From positions 18,779,534 through 18,839,533 of the forward strand of contig NC_049982.1 of the NCBI RefSeq assembly GCF_000003815.2: 60,000 nucleotides of DNA, in the 5' to 3' direction. The stretch comes from Branchiostoma floridae. Its lineage: Eukaryota; Chordata; Leptocardii; Amphioxiformes; Branchiostomatidae. Below the pieces are notes generated by a model. It made no database searches and had not been told where the DNA came from. It saw only the letters and a list, made by a program, of their open reading frames with translations. This document shows, one piece after another, positions 55,674 to 60,000 of this stretch; position 1 is the stretch's first letter; each line of letters opens with the position of its first letter. Both the position numbers and the translations under genes were made by a program.

Positions 55674-56217
55674 TTTGGATTTGAACCACAGCTTTAATAG
55701 CTTTTGAGATCTATGATTCAATCCAACACTTAAAGATGGACATCGTGCTTAGTAAGGCGTTCCATCTGCTAACGTTGAAGTAAACGTTGAAGGGAAGGGT
55801 GCAGAACTGCAGATGCAAATCAATAGCTGCAGTTATACAGATGGCCTACAGAGGTCGCTTTCTTGGCGACTCATTCATAAGAACGCATCACAACAAAGGC
55901 GTGAAATTGGTACGTGCTTCGAATAAACTGTGCATTTTAAGTCTTCCGTCATATTAATTTGCGTTGAGAATTGAAAGAGAGATATTAATATAAATTTTGC
56001 TATAAAAACAAACCTCTGCCAATATTTCAAGTAACCATACCTCAACACATTTGCATGTGGTGTATCGATGCATGATGGGTAATTCGTGACGTCAGGATCA
56101 GCTGTTTGTACTGCCTGGCAACTGGTGTAAACGAAGGGACAAAAGGTGCAGCCACGCCACCAGAGACTAAACAAACCTGCCCGCCCCAGCGAGAAGTCCA
56201 GCTTTCAGCCCGCCAAG

Positions 56218-56313
56218 ATGTTGCAGGACAGACGACAAGACTTACATTTGACCAGTACTGGCAAGGGGCACGAGTTCCGAGGGAGTTACTACTTCCCTGA
56301 CTCCACATTTAGG
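56218..56313 (+). CDS. Unrecognised gene, exon 1
   Basis: A 96-nt coding part ending in phase 0 at donor GTAGGT. Encodes MLQDRRQDLHLTSTGKGHEF then RGSYYFPDSTFR. Confidence 0.72.
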
Positions 56314-59300
56314 GTAGGTCGTCTTTAACTTCAAGTGATTTTATTACTCAGCTCATTCATTCTGCCAAGGAAGTCTTATAACCTCCTTGATTCTGTGTAC
56401 TTCCTAACGAGTGGCATATCTAAGCCTGGTATGACCTGGGTGCATTATGATATAGGATTACGTGTACATAGTTACTGCATTGTTTACATGAAGCTGTATG
56501 CAGACTGGGCACTCCTATTCCTATCTAAAATAGAAAATTTCGTATGTAACCCGCCCTTCCTCGCCAACCAAAATGGTACTCCGAGTCATATGCTATTAGA
56601 TCAACTCGAGTTAAGAGTCTCTGTGTGACAAGTGGCACAAAACAGTAATCTGATTATCCTATTTCCAAAATGAAGGGGAAACGTCGTCACACCCACAGGA
56701 AACAATCAAACATTCAACCTCATCTGTTTAGTCATTATAAGTAGGTAACGTTAACGGTTAGCTAATTCGGTCACGATATTATCTTGTCCAAGTCTTTATC
56801 CTCCATCTAATCGTTAACCAACGGCTTTAAAGCTACGATTAAAGATCCTTTCGTAACTTCATCCACGTTGACCAAGTTAAAGTCGTACAAGGTGAACATG
56901 TAGGGTTAAGGTAACTGTGTACTTCCCAAGCAAACCATCTGTGGACTAACCAAACACGGGGTACATATAATCTATTTATGGTGTTGATATTTCAACATTC
57001 ATGGCTTTTTTGTTGTTTAAAGATAAACACACTTAAAGGTTGAATGGTCTCTGCGTTCTTCGCCATGGAGTTAGACTGGTTACTTAGTGATTTCAAAGTA
57101 GAAAAAAAAAACAGTCTTAAGTTTCAATGTTGGTTGAAAGAACCTACTAATAACGTTACACATTTGGTGCTCATGTTCACTTTTCCATTTTAGTATGGTT
57201 GTTCCTTCTGCTGAAGTTATGGTTGTAGTACATGAAATAATACATTGCTGTGAACTTAAATGTATTAAATGTTCTTGATTGTTGGCATCATACAATGTGA
57301 GCATGTAGCAATTATTATATTTTTATGGAATGGTATGAATAAGTAACGTAGATGTCATAGTATAGATGACATCCAAAAAAGTGATTCCTTAATCACATCG
57401 CTCACATTTTGTCCATGATTGGAATTTTTCCACATTGTCACTAATGAAGACTGAAATAAACATTTCAAAATAACGTTTGTTTCAGACGACAGTCCTTGAC
57501 CCCCTGCCTCCCCCGTTGTCTAAGCAAGATGAGGTACACCCGTACGACAGCCTTATCAACAACTATGAAACCACCACTGGGAAAGTCCATGACTACAAGT
57601 ACATGGGGGGTGTTCTGTCCAACCCCCTGCACAAAAAGTCTCCAGGACATTGGAAAGTACACTACGTAAAGGACCTTCATGAAAAGGTATGGTAGTTTCT
57701 TTTTATATATATATATCAAATTGTGGTTAACACTATAAAAGACAAAAAGAAGGAACAAAATCGACATTTGTACCTTTGCTACCTGAGTCGCAAAAGTTAG
57801 CATCAGCATACGCTGACATAAGCTAGCTCCTGTTGAAAACAATAAATGATTTTATCATAATTCTGACATTATGCATACTTCTTTTCAACTTATAGCTCCA
57901 GGTCCGTGAGGCCCTGCGCCCTGCCCTCACCATGGGCAATCAGAAGACAGAAGTTCAGGACAACTTCAACGCAAAACGGGGGCTGAGTCTGGACTCCGCA
58001 TTTAATGCAGGTCCACAAAACCCAACATTGAGAGACCACCATGTGGACGGTCCCACTAAGGTATGCTGCTTCTACAATCCTACTTTGGGTGTGTTATGTT
58101 ATGATAATATAGTGTATGGAAATTCCATTTTTTCATGGAAGATAAATTCCTGTATTTAAACACCTGGCCATCATAAATACAAATAAAAATTGTCCTGCTG
58201 ATTACTTGATGAAAACATTTTAGCACTCCCAATTGATGTAACTTGAAAGTTTGTATTCAAACTGCAAGAAAGGAATCCTAAAACAACAGTTGCTTGGTGA
58301 GACTACATTGTTGTTTTTTCCCTCTGCCTTACAGGCAGTGATAGCGAGCACAAAGAATGACGCTCTATCTGGGCAGCCGTTCTATGCGCGTGACCAGGGC
58401 GTGCTGAGACTGAACGACATGTACATTACCACAACGCACAAAGATCACAGGCCTTTCAGCAGGTGGGCTGTCATCATAACTAATGGACTTTTCCACATCT
58501 GTAGTAGAGTTTGGAAGTTGAAAATGTTTTCTTAGAAGGATCTTGCCCTATTCTATTTGCATCAAAGGGTAAATGTGTATCAATTGGTCTTTCAAATTTT
58601 GCCCATGCATTACACAGTAGAAGATGATAAGAAAAATTGTTTTGATTTACAGAATAAGTTTGATTGATAAGCATATATTTCCTGCTGTATGTCATCCAAA
58701 AAGTTGTTGCAATTTATTGTACAAGAACAAGTTTTTAAAAGGCATCATTCACACTGAATGTCACCTAGCTACCTTCTACAGGAGTGCATCACAACAAACA
58801 CCTGACACTACTGTAAACAAAACAGTTATTTACTGTAAACAGCATTAGCCAATCAGGGATGAGTTTACTTGGGACCTGATCATAACGATAGCTGCAGACG
58901 CTCTTATCAAAGGATGATCAGCTCCTATATAATAACCCCGGTGTGTGGAAAGAAAACCAATTCACATTGCTTTATACAGATACATGGACTGGTCTTAACT
59001 TTTAACTCTTTTCCCCAATTTAGGCATGAGATGGAGGGGTATCCAAGAAAGGACATCCCGACTTATTGGCAGTGTGAGGATTATCCAAAAGCTTGGGGAC
59101 ATGGACTTAAACACAAGTAGGTCAAACAGCCTCATCAAATTTATAGCATTCAAGTGTGTATCTGTAATGCTACTCCATAATATGTTATTCCAAGATATCT
59201 GAATTCTATACAAGTACAATGTAAGTGTGACACATACCTTTTTATACATTTCTGGCATTAAAAGTTTAACTAACACTTCTTCTGTATCTCCCCATGCACA

Positions 59301-59933
59301 GCCCTCTTCCAAAAGACGCCTCTAGAATCTCCAGAGAAACCCCCATGAGAGACATCACCTGGTTTCCCACGGCAACCAGGATTCCCAGACTCCCTAAGAA
59401 GCTGTCACCTGTACCTCACAGGTGAGGCTGTTTACAAATATCATAATAATCAATATCATACTTTGATAACCAGTATTAAAACAACGGTTCTGGAGATGGG
59501 CAGATATTCTTCTGAATCATTTCTGTTTCATAAGACACCACATATTGCCAGGCTAGGCTACAGTAACATTTGCAGAAATGGGTAAGGGGTGAGAGACAAA
59601 CTGGGTGCAAAAGTTTGGTATGTTGTTGCTGAAATGAAGGATTTCTTGCCACATTGAATACATGACTTTTGAACCATTTTGTTATCTGTTTCTTCCTAGA
59701 AGGTCATTAGGATACATTGTCCCTCTGTTCATTGAACAGTTAATTTTGAACAATGTGAGATTTTCAAAAAGTAAGAAACTGGTGTATTTTTGTTGACTCG
59801 TATTAAAGTTTCCCGTCTTCCCCTTCTTGTAGTGGCCTGAAGACCCTGTACAGCCAGTCTTACATCGAACCATCCGATGTTAAGAGCAAGGATATCTTCT
59901 CCTGCCCTGTGGACACTCCATGGGTCATACCAG
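56218..59933 (+). CDS. Unrecognised soluble protein, axonemal-type style (gene-level, 3' end outside window)
   Basis: Seven coding exons join in frame to 301 codons and continue beyond 59,933: 56,218-56,313, 57,486-57,686, 57,896-58,060, 58,335-58,462, 59,024-59,116, 59,302-59,421, 59,833-59,933. The start ATG has cgccaag context and follows a GC-rich leader. No signal peptide or membrane segment. Rich in Pro, Tyr, Trp and His with short motifs such as GSYYFPDSTFR, YKYMGGVLSNPL, RDITWFPTATRIPR and DTPWVIP. This composition resembles small sperm/cilia microtubule-associated proteins, but I recognise no specific family; the functional guess is weak. Its neighbour is the DRAM-like gene in the same orientation, about 2.9 kb upstream. 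Confidence 0.75.
57486..57686 (+). CDS. Unrecognised gene, exon 2
   Basis: A 201-nt phase 0-0 exon, acceptor gtttcag, donor GTATGG. Contains VLDPLPPPLSKQDEVHPYDS, NNYETTTGK and HWKVHYVKDLHEK. Confidence 0.8.
57896..58060 (+). CDS. Unrecognised gene, exon 3
   Basis: A 165-nt phase 0-0 exon, acceptor aacttatag, donor GTATGC. Contains REALRPALTMGNQ, NAKRGLSLDSAFNAGPQNP and DHHVDGPTK. Confidence 0.8.
58335..58462 (+). CDS. Unrecognised gene, exon 4
   Basis: A 128-nt exon, phase 0 to 2, acceptor tgccttacag, donor GTGGGC. Contains GQPFYARDQGVLRLNDMYIT and THKDHRPFS. Confidence 0.8.
59024..59116 (+). CDS. Unrecognised gene, exon 5
   Basis: A 93-nt exon, phase 2 to 2, acceptor ccaatttag, donor GTAGGT. 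Contains HEMEGYPRKDIPTYWQCED then YPKAWGHGLKH. Confidence 0.8.
59302..59421 (+). CDS. Unrecognised gene, exon 6
   Basis: A 120-nt exon, phase 2 to 2, acceptor catgcacag, donor GTGAGG. Contains PLPKDASRISRETPMRDITW then FPTATRIPRLPKK. Confidence 0.8.
59833..59933 (+). CDS. Unrecognised gene, exon 7 (last in window)
   Basis: A 101-nt exon, phase 2 to 1, acceptor cttcttgtag, donor GTCAGT. Contains GLKTLYSQSYIEPSDVKSKD and CPVDTPWVIP. Confidence 0.78.
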
Positions 59934-60000
59934 GTCAGTACAGACACCACATCATGCACTCTTTACTTTACCTGCAATACCTCGCACCTTGTCAACAGTA

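Larger units (their letters stand above)
53352..56217 (+). other. 3' UTR of DRAM-like gene and intergenic sequence
   Basis: No further coding exon recognised. Contains the AATAAA candidate at 53,563, the TACTGTAAATGCA-ended MITE (55,285-55,479) and a perfect-looking AT-rich hairpin (55,588-55,673). About 56,050-56,217 is likely promoter/5' UTR of the next gene. Confidence 0.5.

Overview
The window looks like one scaffold stretch of a lancelet (amphioxus, Branchiostoma-like) nuclear genome. The reasons are the spliced, intron-rich genes, the mosaic extracellular CCP/EGF gene built from phase-1 exons, the many short foldback elements, and the assembly gaps (N runs). The organism is an inference; no species-diagnostic gene is present.

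Left two thirds (about 1-39,720, minus strand) holds one mosaic gene for a secreted or extracellular protein. In transcript order it has a first exon carrying only ATGCG (39,714-39,718), a signal-peptide exon (35,739-35,815), a basic CCP-like exon (35,311-35,523) and a CCP/sushi exon (33,435-33,629). These are followed by a huge tandem array of 114-nt calcium-binding EGF exons (26 visible between 32,928 and 11,620, probably 2 more in gaps), one divergent EGF exon (8,636-8,749), and then CCP exons at 3,892, 2,458, 1,357, 404 and 1. Two 21-nt linker microexons (3,188 and 2,007) sit between CCP exons. The gene runs off the left edge. Almost all internal exons are 1-1 symmetric, so exons can be gained, lost or skipped without shifting the frame. 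The EGF units are near-identical in introns as well as exons, which points to recent expansion and homogenisation by unequal exchange or conversion. One copy carries a frameshift.

Middle (about 36-50.7 kb) has no convincing complete gene. It holds first-intron and upstream sequence of the mosaic gene, a segmental duplication that carries a second copy of the ATGCG first exon (44,892-44,896), decayed coding-like fragments and several foldback elements.

Right end, plus strand: a DRAM-family six-exon membrane protein gene (50,757-53,351), probably with one small exon lost in a gap, followed by the first seven coding exons of an unrecognised soluble protein (56,218-59,933 and beyond) with a tyrosine/proline-rich style reminiscent of axonemal proteins.

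The most interesting signals are the EGF-exon amplification and its link to a PIF/Harbinger-like MITE (a complete copy with inverted ends and a TAA duplication sits at 5,400-5,938), the duplicated 21-nt microexons, the duplicated first exon, and a set of strong palindromes. No prokaryotic-type system, CRISPR array, rRNA or functional tRNA was seen.
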